Of a stretch of DNA of 64,000 bases, positions 11,640-24,600 are shown one piece after another. This DNA comes from Straminergon stramineum (lineage: Eukaryota > Streptophyta > Bryopsida > Hypnales > Calliergonaceae). The notes beneath the pieces are model-generated. The model ran no database searches, was not told where the DNA came from, and worked only from the letters and a program-made list of their open reading frames with translations. Where the stretch lies: NCBI GenBank assembly GCA_963920665.1, contig OY987272.1:15443001-15507000 (forward strand). The letters run 5' to 3'. The position numbers and the translations under genes were made by a program. The stretch's first letter is position 1. Every line of letters starts with the position of its first letter.

Positions 11640-12670
11640 AGCAGAAGGCAATGCAAACTTTCTACCTTGTAGAACCATAGAAATCATGAGAATTGTAAAT
11701 TTTTATGTAATTTTCTGTCTTAAATTGAAATTACTATGAATTTTAGTAGTCAAAAGTTGATATGGACCCATCCCCAATACATAGAGTCTTCCATAATTGT
11801 TCATTCAAAGATTACTTTGGCTCTCAAAACCAAGCACATGTGTCATGACATTGATGGTTAGAAGATGGTCGGAAAGCAAGACTTGATGGTTAGAAATCAA
11901 ACACTTCTATATTGAATTTCTCAATACTTACAGATTGGCCATGGGGCCTAGTTGGTAATGGGTGGTTCTACCATATTTGTGGATAACATTCATTGGGAAA
12001 AAAAATGACTCCAACAATATTGTTGGAGTTTACATTCAATACTTCTTTAGTGAGTAAACAATATAATATTGAATCACTACTACAATTGATTTTAAGTGTT
12101 GTTGCAATATTGCAACAACATTAATTTTCTTAGTAATAGATAAGTATATTTTCAGTACTACATCAATATTGCATAGTAGTAGGATTGCATCATTATTAAT
12201 GTAGTACTAAAGCAATAGGAGGGTACTTTCTTGATTTTAACTTGCAATCTAAAGTAGGACTACCATACTCAATCACTAAAGTGTTTCTAGGACAAATCAT
12301 GAGTTGTAAAAGGCAATGCAAATTTTTCTTATATAGAAAGATAGGAAATATGCAGACTGCAAATTTTCACAATTTTATTTCCCAAATTGAAACTATTATG
12401 AATTTTGGGAGTCAAAAAGTCCTCTAAACTCATAGTTCATGTCTATACTCTTTCAATTTTGATCATTCAAGAACGACTTTCCCACTCACTACTTCTTACT
12501 TTCTTACTTACTACTTCATGACATGTGTCATGACCTTATTAGTCCCAACTTTGAAAAGTAGAAAATAACAATTTTCAAGCTTCAGTTGGAAAATTGTTCT
12601 AGCCTTGGTTGGAAATAAATGCACCCTACATGTTGGACATGGGTCCTTGGTTGGAAATAGGTGGTCCTAC
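11640..12670. repeat. Second-order duplicated AT-rich block
   Basis: 11640-11980 and 12300-12670 share AAGGCAATGCAAA, a run resembling AAATTGAAA-TA-TATGAATTTT, GTCAAAAG, ATGTGTCATGAC and the ending TTGGT-GGAAAT/TAATGGGTGGT-CTACC. The copies are diverged. The interval also contains two perfect palindromes, listed separately. No gene is seen. Confidence 0.55.
12008..12120. repeat. Two perfect AATATT-centred palindromes
   Basis: 12008-12029 (ACTCCAACAAT plus its reverse complement, 22 bp) and 12097-12120 (TGTTGTTGCAAT plus its reverse complement, 24 bp) are perfect palindromes, both centred on AATATT and 70 bp apart. They may be ends or remnants of a small foldback element. Nothing is encoded. 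Confidence 0.6.
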
Positions 12671-14596
12671 CGTAAGTGTTTAATAGTTCATCCGTATCAC
12701 ATGTACTTTTTTCAAGACTATGCTATGGACACAAGATGGATAGACTCTTAAGTCACACCAACCCAAACAAAGGGTTGGAGTTTTTTTTCTCACTTTCTAT
12801 TTTATTTGTGTAGAGATTCACATACCAGTATAGAAAATCTCCCAAGTCTAAAGTCGAGACAACTGAAAGCACTACTTTTCTATTGTGTACAATTTCTAGA
12901 ATTAGATTGATTAAATAATTATATATTATCATTAGCAAATGAAAAGAGATTTGAAAGAACCAAAGAATGCATCATTTAGATATTGTATACAGAAGTTATA
13001 AGAAATCAAAGTATTATTGTAAATAAAATAAATAGTTTCTTCAACAATAGGTACACCTTGATGTAGGAGATGTATTATATCTATTACAATAGTGTTTTAG
13101 ACACCTTATACATTTGGGAGTCCCTACTTGTGTGCACATAAATTGAATGCAAACAAGTTTAATCAATGAGGGCAAGTTTTTCATTGGGGAAGTAGTAAGC
13201 TAAGACTAATGATGTTATAGTTTTCTCAAGGGGATCTAACCCTTCAACGCCATTGAGGACATTTGTTGTCACATGGATGAGAGAGAATCTTTCTAGTAGG
13301 ACAAAAGTACAACTATTCATCATTGGAATTTTGTTGTGAAAAGGGGAGGTCTTCTACATTACTTTGACTTCCAATGAGTACATTTGCAATTTTTTAAGCC
13401 AATGATTCATATGGTAACCAAAAGGATGATTTCCATGGTCATCAATCCATCCTTTAAGGGTTAACCTCGAAAGCCCAAGGGATTTGGACAAAACACAAAT
13501 GCGTTACAAAATATAAGTTCTTAACTTCTTTGAAGTTTGCATCAACAAAGATAATATGAAGCACATAAAGTAGAAAGTATATATACAATCAAAATTATAA
13601 AACTATTTTTAAATTCTCTTCAAATGAATTTTGAAGATATAAATTCAAAGAATCACCAAAAATTCAATTTCTCTCTTCAGCATCTAAATTTTTGTTGATT
13701 GGTCAAAATTGTGGTTTCTATTGATTTGTAAAAAAATGCATAAGATCTAGTAATGAGAACACCAACACTTTTCCCAAATAGTAAAGTTTTCAACACTAGG
13801 CAAATCCTAAACACTTTGTGCTATTTCTTATATAATTTCGGTTTGATTGTAGTGATCTTAGTTTTATATATTAATATTGGAAGACAATCCAATCTTTAAA
13901 AGAATTAAAAATAAAAACAAAAGTGAAATAAGTTATTGTCTTCCCAAAAATGCTGCCTGAAGTCAAACACTAACCAAAAAATGGTCGCTTGTGCATTTAC
14001 ATCAGAAAAGTTGGGCCAAATTATTTTGGTGCCATTTTGACACCAAAAGCCGCATAAAGGTCATTTTTGTCATTTTATCCATACTAGGTTGGTATGGAGG
14101 TTGGCACCAAATTAACTTAATTGCATTTCAATGCACCATCGAGGTACCATGTTCACATGCCTTGAAGTTCCTGATGTAGGGGGTAACCATAGAAAGATGA
14201 GGCCCAATCACCAATGCTGTCAGCCAAAAATTGTGAAATTCCATAATGAATTGATACATTCTCTATTTCTATAGCTTCCTTATAAGTCATTCATCAAACA
14301 CTTTCTAGTCCTCAAAGTTCCTACATGGCTCCGCTTTCATACAAGCATCTAAAGGGGTCAGTTTTTGAAACAGACCACAAGTATTTTGGCAACAACCTAC
14401 TTGAAGTTGAGTGAAGGTGGTTCAAAGTGTTGATTTTTAATGCAGGTACTGACGCAGATGCAAACCTCCGTTGCATATTTTTCATAGCAAACTGCCAAGG
14501 TGCAATAACCAACTAATTTCACAAGTCTGGAAGTGCGGAAAACCTTTGGACAGTCTTTCCATAAATGAGCATCATATTCTATATGACATCTTTGAT
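12671..14596. other. AT-rich DNA downstream of the TBC gene
   Basis: No gene is supported. The part 12790-13260 and the part 14190-14596 have partner copies at 10500-10860 and 11270-11400. 13320-13390 is an inverted copy of the family seen near 1463 and 5685. The 3' untranslated region of the TBC gene presumably lies just below 14597. Confidence 0.5.
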
Positions 14597-17500
14597 TCAC
14601 TTTCTTGAAAGAAAAGCAGCTTCTTTTATGGATTGGAGACGATGAAATTGGCGCTCGAGCTCAGCCTGAACTGCAGGCTGTTCCTTCTTCCGCTGCTTGG
14701 TAATGGTCTGTGTAGAAACAGATCCAACTTGTTCAAATGCTACCTGCAAGAATGGATTTGCAATAGACATTCTTGGAAGTCAGCTACAGTGAATGGATTC
14801 AAACTCAAACAAAATTACAAAATTACGAACCTGGGGTTTAGGGTTTAGGATTCTTTCTTTGTTTGATGTGAAGGATAATGAAGCACACGCTATTCGACAT
14901 TCTGATCTAGTCAACAGACATTTGAATGAGGATACGCTGGTTTACTCTACTGGTGAGGAAGGCAAAATTTGTGTCACTACAAAAAAATTCTTCATGGACC
15001 ATAGTGCTATACAGAAATATTTCAGACATTACAAAATTTAGAAATGCCACGAATAGAGTGACTTCGGTAAGTTAGTGTCACACGCAGAGATAGGATAAAA
15101 TAGTGTACCTCTCTGGGTCTGTCTATTTTGTGGGGATCAAACTAATTTATGTTATATTAATTATCAATTGTAAAAGCTGAATATAAAGTTCAATTGACTT
15201 CTGAAAAGTACCCATCAAGCATAATTCTCATCAAGTGGTTTTGTGAGGGCAAAGCACCTTTAAGAACTCCTCTGGATCGTAAGCGTAGTGTCCTACATCT
15301 TGTAAGATTTTGATTGCTTCACCCACATGTTTGGAATGGAGTAGGTCTTCTTCCTTGATCTATGTACAAAATGATGAAAATAATTATGCTCAAGAGAAGC
15401 TCAATCAGAAGTTGATCAATTGAACAAATATGGCAAGATTGCCATACTTAGATAAGAAGCCTAGAAGCTTTGAACAAAATAAATACACTACAACAATTTT
15501 GTGAAATACAACCTTCTACTTAAGAGAGAATAGGAAAAAGATGGATACCATAAAAAATGCAAGGGCCACTCGAAACAAAATATTCGCCCCTTCGTTGAAT
15601 AAAACATCCCATACCCGCATTGTTGACTATACCAACAAAGGATTCAATGAGATAAAACATCACATAAGAACAAAACAATTCACATTTTAACATCAAGTGA
15701 AATAAATTATACAATCATCAAGGTCAAAGAATTCTATCACATATTTCTCATTATGCCATACATCAATCATCAAACAAAACCAAAGTTGTGCAATAATGAA
15801 CATAGAGTCATAAGGGCCAAGTGACTAGAGAATTCTATCTAATATATGAAAGAGAATTACAAGAACTTACAAATTGTCAAAACATCATCATTTTTTAATG
15901 AGCCCAATACCAAAAGCTCTTAACAAAAGAACAGAAAGTAGAATGGATGAGAGCAATTTTGTAGATGGGATTCTCACCTCTGATGGCAAGTTCTTTGCAA
16001 AGAGACACAAAAACCATTCCGTTGCAACCAATGACACATCAAAGTCAATTTCATCCAAGTGGGTTGCCAACCTGCCAACAAATTTTCAGCAATTCTAAAA
16101 AGAAGTTTCCAAAACACCTTGAAGGTTGCTCACTTTATCAATCAATCACAAAATAGAGGATACTAAACTTGTTATGAAATTGATCTTGCCTCCTCTACAA
16201 ACCCCTTTTACCAACAACAATTCCTCTATTCTAATCAACATTGGTTGGCATTCAATTACCAAGTTGAGTGTGAGCATCACTTAGTTAAATGTCTATGGTC
16301 ATCTTCCTTTAATTGAAAATGAGGCCACCTACTATTTCTTTCAATAGCTTTCTAAAGTCTCCCATTTGATCTCAAAAAACTTGGCTTTTGTACCCAAAGA
16401 GATCTCTCCAATGGGCTCTATTGAGTGATCTCCTAATGATATCACACTCCTACATTGATTGGTTAAAATGGTAGAAACTGAAGCAAATCGTGTCCTCTAA
16501 ATTAGTATTAATAATAAGAGATTATGCACATAACATACAATTAAGGAACAGAAGTAACCTTGGGCACTTTTTTCTGAAAAGATCTTTGAAGACTCGTTGG
16601 TCCACATGACAACCATACAGATTGTCAGAATAACTATCCTGAAGTAGGATGTTTTCAAGTAAAACAGCGAGCATCCAAAAAGCCTCCTCCTCATCTTTCA
16701 TAACCAACAGCAATGACGCAGCGACGTAGTTCATGCCCTGCAGATTTCCAACCTCAAGAATCAGCGATCTCCAAGGTCTTCATACCGTCTAATGAAGTAG
16801 AAAATCGATTTCCAGAGAGGATCTAACCATCAACTCACCCAACCAATGTCCTGATAATATCAGTAGGAAAAAACATCTGCCACACTACACGGAGTTTATC
16901 CTATCTCCTCGTGTAACACTAAGTTACCAAAGTCACACTAGTGTAATTTGGCGAAGGTTGAAATATTACTGTATCGAACTAATTTCCACTAAAAAGAAAA
17001 TGTGCAGTGACACTGATTCTGCGCCTCCACTACAGAATAAATCAGCGTACTAAGCTCCCCAAATCAAAGCTGTTATTCAAACGATCACGATGTGATTTGA
17101 GGCTTACTTGGCAGTACCCTACTCTTGAGTCCCGGAAGGAGTACCCGGTCAGAATACGTCGAAGAGTTGCTTGCCCTTCGCGAGAATCTATGGTTGGGTG
17201 TCCAGGGAAAGTGCGTCCCAGATCCTGAAACAAAACAAAGCAACTGTAAACAATCAGCTGAAACTCGTGAAATGCACAAAAGTTCAGATGGTGGTACGAA
17301 AAAAAACCTAATACATGACATGAAGTAAATACATTGATATAACAGAATTTAAAACTAAAACTGAACTAGCTAGCCCTACTCTTACTACTTTTAACAGGCG
17401 CAAATGAGTTAGTCAAGCAGCTACATTACTAACCAGAATTGAATTAAAACTAATCCAATTTTCACATGCGCTTGGTGGGTGACCTCAGCGAAAGTAGCTA

Positions 17501-18663
17501 AAGACAACAGATAGGGAGCCTCTCTATCTCCAAGTACTTTGATAGGAATTTGGTATCCCCAATCGAAAGTTTGGATTTTACAGTTCAATTCAGTTTCACA
17601 CTGCTGATTTCATTTGAATAGTTTTTAAGTATAGCGTTTGAAGAAAATATCCAAAGTAACCACAACTTCCATGAATCTTCAATTTAATAAAAATTCCACA
17701 CATGATCGCTTCGATAGTGGAGAATAAAGAATAATATCTCGAACTGTGAAAACCAGACAGGTACTGTGACATACAGAGCGAACAATTCATAAAATGGAGA
17801 GCTAGCAGTGATCTGTACGCCCTATCCAATAGAGTACACGACGTTTCTAAAATCGCATTCTAGAATACCCTGCACACTAGCGCCATTAAGATTATCACTT
17901 GTCGTCGTAGTCATAGTTTTGGAAACCGAGGGAGTGCGATTTCAGAAGGTTAGGATTAAGGTTCACATGGTCAATTTGCCGAGTAGCTGCCGTCTCGCGC
18001 CCCTGCACCGCATCACACAGATCCTGATAATACGTCTCCGGCACCGTGGATCGCTTCTTCACCACCCCCGACACCGCGCGCCAAACTTTGGGCCGCAACG
18101 CCGGCGGAATGCCCTTCCGAATGAGCTTGCGCAGATGCCCGGAGCCCGTGAACGACCCCGACAGCTGCGAGACCAGCGTGCTCCCCTCGGACTGCGAAGA
18201 GCTCATGTCCGGCTGGCAGTACCAGTCGGAGCCGCGGTGAGCTTCCACCGCCCACCACTCCATGCCTTGCTCCTTCACCCGCTCCGTAACCTGCACTCAT
18301 GCTCTTTGGGATTCAATTGACCGTCATGGTTTGCTACATCTCTACGGGATACGTCAGGGGATAATGCGATTGCTGGCTAGGTTTCGAGGAAAAAATCTTG
18401 TAAATCCAGCGAGAAGTTCTTGTAGCTACCGAACTAACGAAAGTATTACGGAGATTTGTTGAACTGCTAGCCTCAATCGAATCCTTCCAGTAAGAGACGA
18501 AACCCTAAAACCTAAAAAGACCTGTCGATACCTGATTCAGCGTCGCCGCTTCTTCTCGTGAAACTTCGAGCTGGAATCCGTAAAGATCAGTTACCCTCAC
18601 CACATTCGGTATCTTCGCCATACTTAGCTGGGATTCCAATCGATGTGAACTTCCCGCATTCAT
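14597..18663 (-). CDS. TBC-domain Rab GTPase-activating protein, 8 exons, intact
   Basis: Exons in transcript order are 18663-18532, 18290-17967, 17224-17108, 16737-16559, 16071-15978, 15626-15549, 15359-15258 and 14743-14597. They join in frame to 390 aa, close to the usual size of this plant family. The TBC fold stimulates GTP hydrolysis by Rab GTPases in membrane traffic. Both catalytic fingers are present: IDHDLGR (Ile150, Asp153, Arg156) and the YCQ motif (Gln191), followed by GMNYVAASLLLVMK. The RKGIPPALRPKVW entry motif and the EWFLCLFAKNLP helix are also intact. The C-terminal exon carries a TKQRKK basic patch and a coiled region. An in-frame upstream stop favours the ATG at 18663, though the ATG at 18621 is possible. 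Which Rab it acts on cannot be told from sequence. Introns hold repeats (see 15052, 16870 and 16180). Confidence 0.92.
15052..15125 (+). repeat. Dispersed short repeat, copy 1 (TBC intron 7)
   Basis: The core AGAGTGACTTCGGTAAGTTA followed by GTGTCACACG, then GAGATAGGATAAAATAGTGTA, is shared with 16870-16950 (opposite strand) and partly with 25186-25250. The family core has AGTGTGAC...GTGTCACA-like half-sites that could fold back. It lies in the last intron of the RabGAP gene. Confidence 0.6.
16180..16330. repeat. Intronic repeat shared with the Toc64-like gene
   Basis: The segment with CAACAATTCCTCTA, TTGGTTGGCATTCAATTA, CCAAGT and TTTAATTGAAAATG in TBC intron 4 has a diverged partner at about 45470-45610 in intron 3 of the minus-strand Toc64-like gene. 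It is probably a decayed dispersed element. No terminal repeats were resolved. Confidence 0.5.
16870..16950 (-). repeat. Dispersed short repeat, copy 2 (TBC intron 3)
   Basis: Reverse complement of the copy-1 family: on the minus strand AGTGTGACTTTGGTAACTTA then GTGTTACACG and GAGATAGGATAAA. It is in the opposite orientation to copy 1 and sits in another intron of the same gene. Confidence 0.6.
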
Positions 18664-20080
18664 TGTCTCTCCGTTGGGCTATATCCTAATAGCCTGTCTG
18701 TCAATTGATCAATCGTCCAGTTCAGATTTGGAGGCAAAATTTAGGTTTGGATCCTATCTGATCAAGGAACACTCCTATTGTTCGAAATTCAGCGCCCTAG
18801 TTCTGCATCATGCCACTTCGCATCGAAGAAGCTCGATTCTCCAATCGATCAGGAAAGAAACGGTCGGACAGAACATGCCTTCGAGATTGATCGTTATGAG
18901 GGTGTAATCCGCCCCAATTTTGGGTCAGGAACCTGATACTACGGTGAAGCAAGCTACATTGTCATTCATTCATCGGAGCGAGGTTGCCACACCGAAATTC
19001 TAGCAATCCTGCTCCTCTGCTAGAGAATCGCTACAGCTGAAGTCCCAGAGAGACATGAATCACATTCCTGCCAATGCTTCGAAATCCAAAATCCAACCTC
19101 CCCATCAAATCAGCGATCCAATTCGTTGCTTCCTCCCTCACAAACCCAACGTTGAAACAACCCCCAAACGTTGTTTCATTCCGAAATTTATCGTAAAATC
19201 GGTGTAACACACCACAAACGCTTCGCTTTCACATCAGAGCTCCGGTTCTCCACCTGCAGAGATTCGAACGTCACCCCTGTTCCGTGGTTGCGAACTCCGA
19301 GCTAGCAACCAAAACCCACAAGCAGATCGAACGACTGACCAATGCTCCACCCACCAAGTACGTGAAAGGTAATGTAACGCGACTAACAGGACTTTAGACG
19401 CAAGAAGTAAGTTAAGAACCCGGGAACGTAACGGCTGTGGGTAAACACCGATCGATACCACAAAAAGCAGAGAATTTCAGAGTGACAGTCAAAGAAAGTG
19501 CGGCAGGGACGGTAATTGTATGAAAGCGGCCAAGCTAGCGAGAAACATGTGTGTCAGGTAACGTAGCTAATAAGTCGTTAGCCTAGTTCGAAGCGGGAGA
19601 TAGAAAGTCGACAATGACAGATGGAAGGCGATCGATCGAGCTAGCACTGTAGACGCTATAACTTGTATCAGAGATTCATCAGCGAAAGCAACAAGAATTG
19701 CCAATTGCGAGAACAGTAGCACTGCCAAAAGTCGCTAGAAACAAGTGTGAGAGATTTGCACAGAAAGAGGAATGGACGGAGAATCTGGCCAGCACGAAGG
19801 AAGTGTGTCATCCGGTTCCATGTTGGCGACGGCGATGGAGGTTCAGTTTTGCAACAAGTGCGCCGTCTTCGTCGGAGCTGACATTGTGCGCGGCGGGCGC
19901 TGTCAGTCTGAAAGAGGGGGTTTTCAGGCAGGACGTTAAATCCTCCATTCGAACTGGGCCCCGCAGGGTAATTTTGCAGGTGTAAAAGTAAAAAATGCCC
20001 CCTATTTTGAGCAGCGTCTAGGGTATGTTCTAGACCTCTCCTAGCTAATTTGGCCGGGGTGGATTGACCCCTGGCTCGTC
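18664..20080. other. Upstream region of the TBC gene, no gene seen
   Basis: The composition is more balanced than the flanking AT-rich DNA. This suggests promoter and 5' untranslated sequence of the minus-strand RabGAP gene. Open frames (for example plus-strand 19698-19985) have no domain or convincing splice context. From about 20020 the sequence becomes AT-rich. Confidence 0.4.
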
Positions 20081-21033
20081 CCCAAGGGAAAACCCTGAAA
20101 TTTTTTTTAAATCCTCAAAAATCAAAATTACCATGAATTTTTTTCTTGAAGATTCTATTTGTACCATTCTTGATATGTAGGCAAAGCTATTTCCAACCAA
20201 AGGCTAGTTACAAAAACAATGGAAATAATCATTGTAGCTTTCAATGTACATGTTGAGATCATTGGAAGCTTTCAATATTCACCTCCAAGACATTTTTGTT
20301 GCTTCTATCGTTCATGCATTGCATAAGGTATCACCTGCACTACAACTCATTGGGAATTTAGCAACCTAACTTGCAAAAATGGGAGGCTCGTTGGAAATGG
20401 GTGATCTCCTTTATATCAATATAAAACCTAGGCAATACTTAGGTAAAGTGTGGCTATTGGTTTAAAAATAGTACATGAATCTAATTCTTTTGTAAGTAAA
20501 AAACTTTGAGCTTCTTTTACAAGAAGTAGCTTTTTGTCTTCTCTATAGTAAAATGGTGAAAATTTGTATAAAAAATACACATTGACAAAAAATAATCTTA
20601 CTAGATTTATGAAGCTACATCTACGTTTATATGTTCATATTTACTAATCCTTGCACATCAATGAAACTTGCCAAATAGGGATGGAAATGGATTTTATTTC
20701 ATACAAAAGTGTGTACATTTGTATAAAATGGGTGATACGTACCATCTAAAGATTTTGTAACAAATTATTTAGTAATTTTTTCCTCTAAAAAAGATAAAAG
20801 GGCTACACAGTTAAATACCTTCTCATTTATTTGGGGTATGTTTTTTACTTTTGAGTGGATTTTCTCAAAAAAATTATTGTTGGAAGTCCTTTCTTTCACA
20901 TGAAACTACAAACTATATAGCCATCAATGATGCAATTATCCACTATGCAAATGAATATGAGCACTTGTCATCTTTATATATATATGCTAAAAGTCATTCT
21001 TCACATGGGTAATCATTTAAAGAAAAAGTACAT
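20081..21033. other. AT-rich gene-free DNA
   Basis: No open frame or motif of note. A short piece near 20370-20400 resembles the GGTTGGAAAT-GGTGGTCCTA words seen near 12650. Confidence 0.5.
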
Positions 21034-21615
21034 GCTTATCCCCTAAATGCGTCGACGTCCATTTCTCGGACGATGAATAGATAGAAACTTGAGTTTCATC
21101 CTCCTAACTACTTAGATGAAAGTTATTTTAATTTTGTGAAGATACATTATCAAGTTTTTGTCCTATCTAAGGTTTGGATTTGGTGTTACTAGAATACATA
21201 TTTTTCTAAAATTACAAATGTGCAAGTATGTCAAGTGGTCTAACTGCATTGACTTTAGTTCTAAATTGGATTAGCCAAAATGAGGTCATAGATAGGAAGA
21301 ACACAAAAATTTCAAAAAATCACCATGTGGAGAGAACCTCATTTCAAATCTATTCCAACAAGTCTTACTCATAAAATGATAATATTTTGCTTGTAATCGA
21401 ATTTTGAAGGAATTTTGGAATTTCTCTTTCAAAATTTATAAAAAAATATTGGTGATAAAATTGGTGAATCTAATCGTATAGATGGAATCTAAAAATCATA
21501 ATCTACAACTTTCATATGTATATCAATTTCAAAATATGCTACTAAATAACACTTTATAATGATTTTTCTCAAATTGTCAATTCTAGAGATGAATCTGGAC
21601 GTTTAGGGGTTATGG
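21034..21615 (+). repeat. 0.58-kb direct repeat, copy 1
   Basis: Matches 25571-26153 almost throughout: GTTTCATCCTCCTAACTA, GGATTTGGTGTTACTAGAAT, CAAAAAATCACCATGTGGAG, CTTGTAATCGAATTTTGAAG and the shared end GGACGTTTAGGGGTTA. Point differences and tiny indels are scattered. It does not show TG...CA ends, so an LTR pair is not demonstrated. Confidence 0.85.
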
Positions 21616-24600
21616 AACTAAAGCCTCAATATCCATCACTCTATATGCTCAAATTTGTCACTAAAATTTGATCATGGTGGTTCTAATTTAGCTAAACCAA
21701 ACTCTTACTTACGGTCCTAACTACTCTTTTTCTATAATATGAGAAGAATAAAACAGGACATCCTCATGGACTTATTTTATACACAGATCTATTCTTTGTA
21801 TGGATATACTTAACCCCTTGAAGAGCAAACATTTAAATTTTGAACAACAAATAAATACAAACACATCTAGCAAGTACAAAAAAAATTCCTTTTCTGTCCA
21901 TCATTTTTTATGAATATTCTTGTATAAGACCTTTAATATTTGTACAATATAAATTCAAGAGACTTTACTATGCAAAAATTCTATAATTGAAATGATACTA
22001 ATAGGCTTGGCGTCAAAAAACAAAAAAAATAACCCTTAAAAATGACTTGAATAACAAAATAAAATAAAAATCTTTAAAAATCACTATGATTGAATTTAAC
22101 ATATTGAATTTAAAGAATGAAAATTCTTATAAAAATCAAAATATTAAATCTAGAGTCAATTTTAGTAGTAATTTTTTATTTTTGGCGTCAAAGTTTTTTG
22201 AAAATATTGGTTTGTACGCTAGTTGATTTTATTGTATTGAATGGTGTAAGCTATCAATTATATATCACAACTATTGTTTGAAGGTTATCATTAAATTATT
22301 TTTTTGAATTATATATTATTATATATCTTCACATTTTTAGAAATTTGAAATATCCATTAAGAAGATAAAGTTTCTAAAATGAAGATTTTCTTACTTTTAG
22401 AACCATTTTTGGATATTCAAAATGATGAATGTTCTCATCAATAAATACAAATTCTCCAAGTGGCAATTTAGGAGTGCATTAAAAGTTTTTAATGTGAAAC
22501 TTGTTTACCACCTCTAGCATTGTGTTGAATTGAACTTCAAGTTGGGCATCATCTTTGAGGTGTTCACTTAACTAGTTCTCATACTAACAAGTAGCTATGC
22601 AAAGAGAGACTCTATCCCTTTGTAGTATTGGCTCACTTTTTTAGTAATGTCTTATTCAAACTTCTTCATTTGTAGTTTTGGTTAATGCAAAGCCCCCTCT
22701 ACTTGATCCAAAGTCAATACCAATAGTATTTATTTTAAAACCCAATTTTTAGATTTTTAGAAACTTTTAACACTTAAAGGAGGTTGAGTCTAATTCCTTG
22801 TTCAAATAAGAATCTAAGTGTCTAAGGTGGTCAAATCTTTAGGCATCTTTTTTTTCTCACACACATCCTCTTATATTCTATAATGACATTTTTTTAAAAA
22901 CACCTTGACATTGATTGCTAAAAAAGCTCCATTGTAATTGACATTGATTCAATCCAAACCATTTTTGTTTTTCTTATGTTGTCATTTGAACAATAAGATG
23001 GAAACACTCATAGGACAATTGGTGAAGACATGATGAGCTAGACATAGTTTGTACGTTCAAAACTATCCAAGCAAGTGGCCTTAGCCCTTAGTATACCAGT
23101 ACATAGTGTATTTGGTCATGGGAACAATTGAACAAGTTGGGGGATGCTCTACTATACTATGCTCTTGTTCAATATTATGGATGAGTATTTTTCTAAACAC
23201 CACAAGCCAATGCCCACAACGTTGGAGTATCTTATTTAGGGCTTATAAAATAGATCTATGCTCCTCTTGTTTGACATTTGGTAGACAAATTGGATGCCAT
23301 CATTTGTAGGGACAATCACATACCCCTTGTATGCATTGCCATGTCTGTTAAGGATACGCTTTCTTTTCCTTTCCTAAAAATTCTTTTTATATTCATCTAT
23401 GTGATTGTGTATACCTTTATTTGGGTGTAGCTTTTCTCTTGCTATGCTTTATTTGTGAGGGAGGTCTCAGTTCGACAAAAGCTACTTCCATTATAAATTG
23501 AAGGGTGCTACTTGATGTGCTAGTATGCCACCAAAGTTGTCTATAGTGTAGCTACTTCTCCTACTTGTTGATATAAATTTCCATCTACTCTCAGTTTATT
23601 GTCTTGGATTCCATACCATCAAAGTTTTTAGATATTCATAACAATAGATTGATGTGTATTTTCAAGTGGGTGTAAGGTAGAGTACACTATTTGTAGTGCT
23701 TATAGTGTTTTAACTCGTGTTGAAGTTGAAGTTGAAGTGAATACACAATTTGTTATTTTTGCACTTGGCCAAGTGCATTGATTGTACGACAAAAATGGTG
23801 TAAATTTTGGATATTCTTATATATGGTATATCTTTTCTAAAAGTGCTTCTAGGTTTTTTATTCTTTATAAAATTTATAATATATATGTTTCATTTTTACC
23901 ACCAATAGCATACTAGTATGGATGATGTGATTAAAAATGCACTTCAAATATTTAGGAATTTCAGTGTTCTTAGAATATGAAATCATCAAGATCCCAATTA
24001 TTATAATACATAGTGCACATGCTATTCTTTTTTATATTTCATTTCTTTTCCAACCATTCAAATAATATTATCAAACATTTTTACTAAGTTATGAAATTAT
24101 CACACCATCAATTTATTACTATGAAAGCACAAATCTAAAACTAATCAACAACATCTCAATAGATTACAAAGATGAGTGACACTAAGCAACTAGGAAAATA
24201 TATGTCAATACAAAAATCAACTAAGTTCTCATAAATGTAGTCAAGGAATTCAACTCATGATTACATGCAAGGTAATATGCTTGATAAATGAATAGTTGAG
24301 GACAAAGATAATGTTTTGTTAAATGAACTTAGTCACAACACATGAATTCATTAATATTTTAAAGAAAATGTTAATTTCATTTTTTAAGAGAGATTTGGAT
24401 TGAGGGTCGGTTAACACCAAGGCTAAACCAAAGGTCCTCTAGAATTATCAAAGTAGTGATTGGTGGAGAGATACACTTAGGCAAAGTTCGGTTTACACTT
24501 TGGTCAATGTCCATGCCAATTTTCATGGATCAAAAGTCTAGTTAGAATCCTACATGGCCAAAGTAGATAATATTTTTCCGAATTCTAGAAGCTTTTTTCT

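Noticed and set aside
14837..14849. Telomere-like TTTAGGG repeat
   Set aside because: Fewer than two full units, inside a TBC intron. Single AAACCCTA motifs are common in plant DNA, so this is not evidence of an interstitial telomere.
17808..18320. 170-codon plus-strand frame
   Set aside because: Antisense to exon 2 of the TBC gene. Its Arg/Pro/Leu-rich content mirrors the GC-rich exon and carries no domain.
19698..19985. 95-codon plus-strand frame upstream of the TBC gene
   Set aside because: No recognisable family and no splice partners. It is in the likely promoter/leader region of the minus-strand gene.
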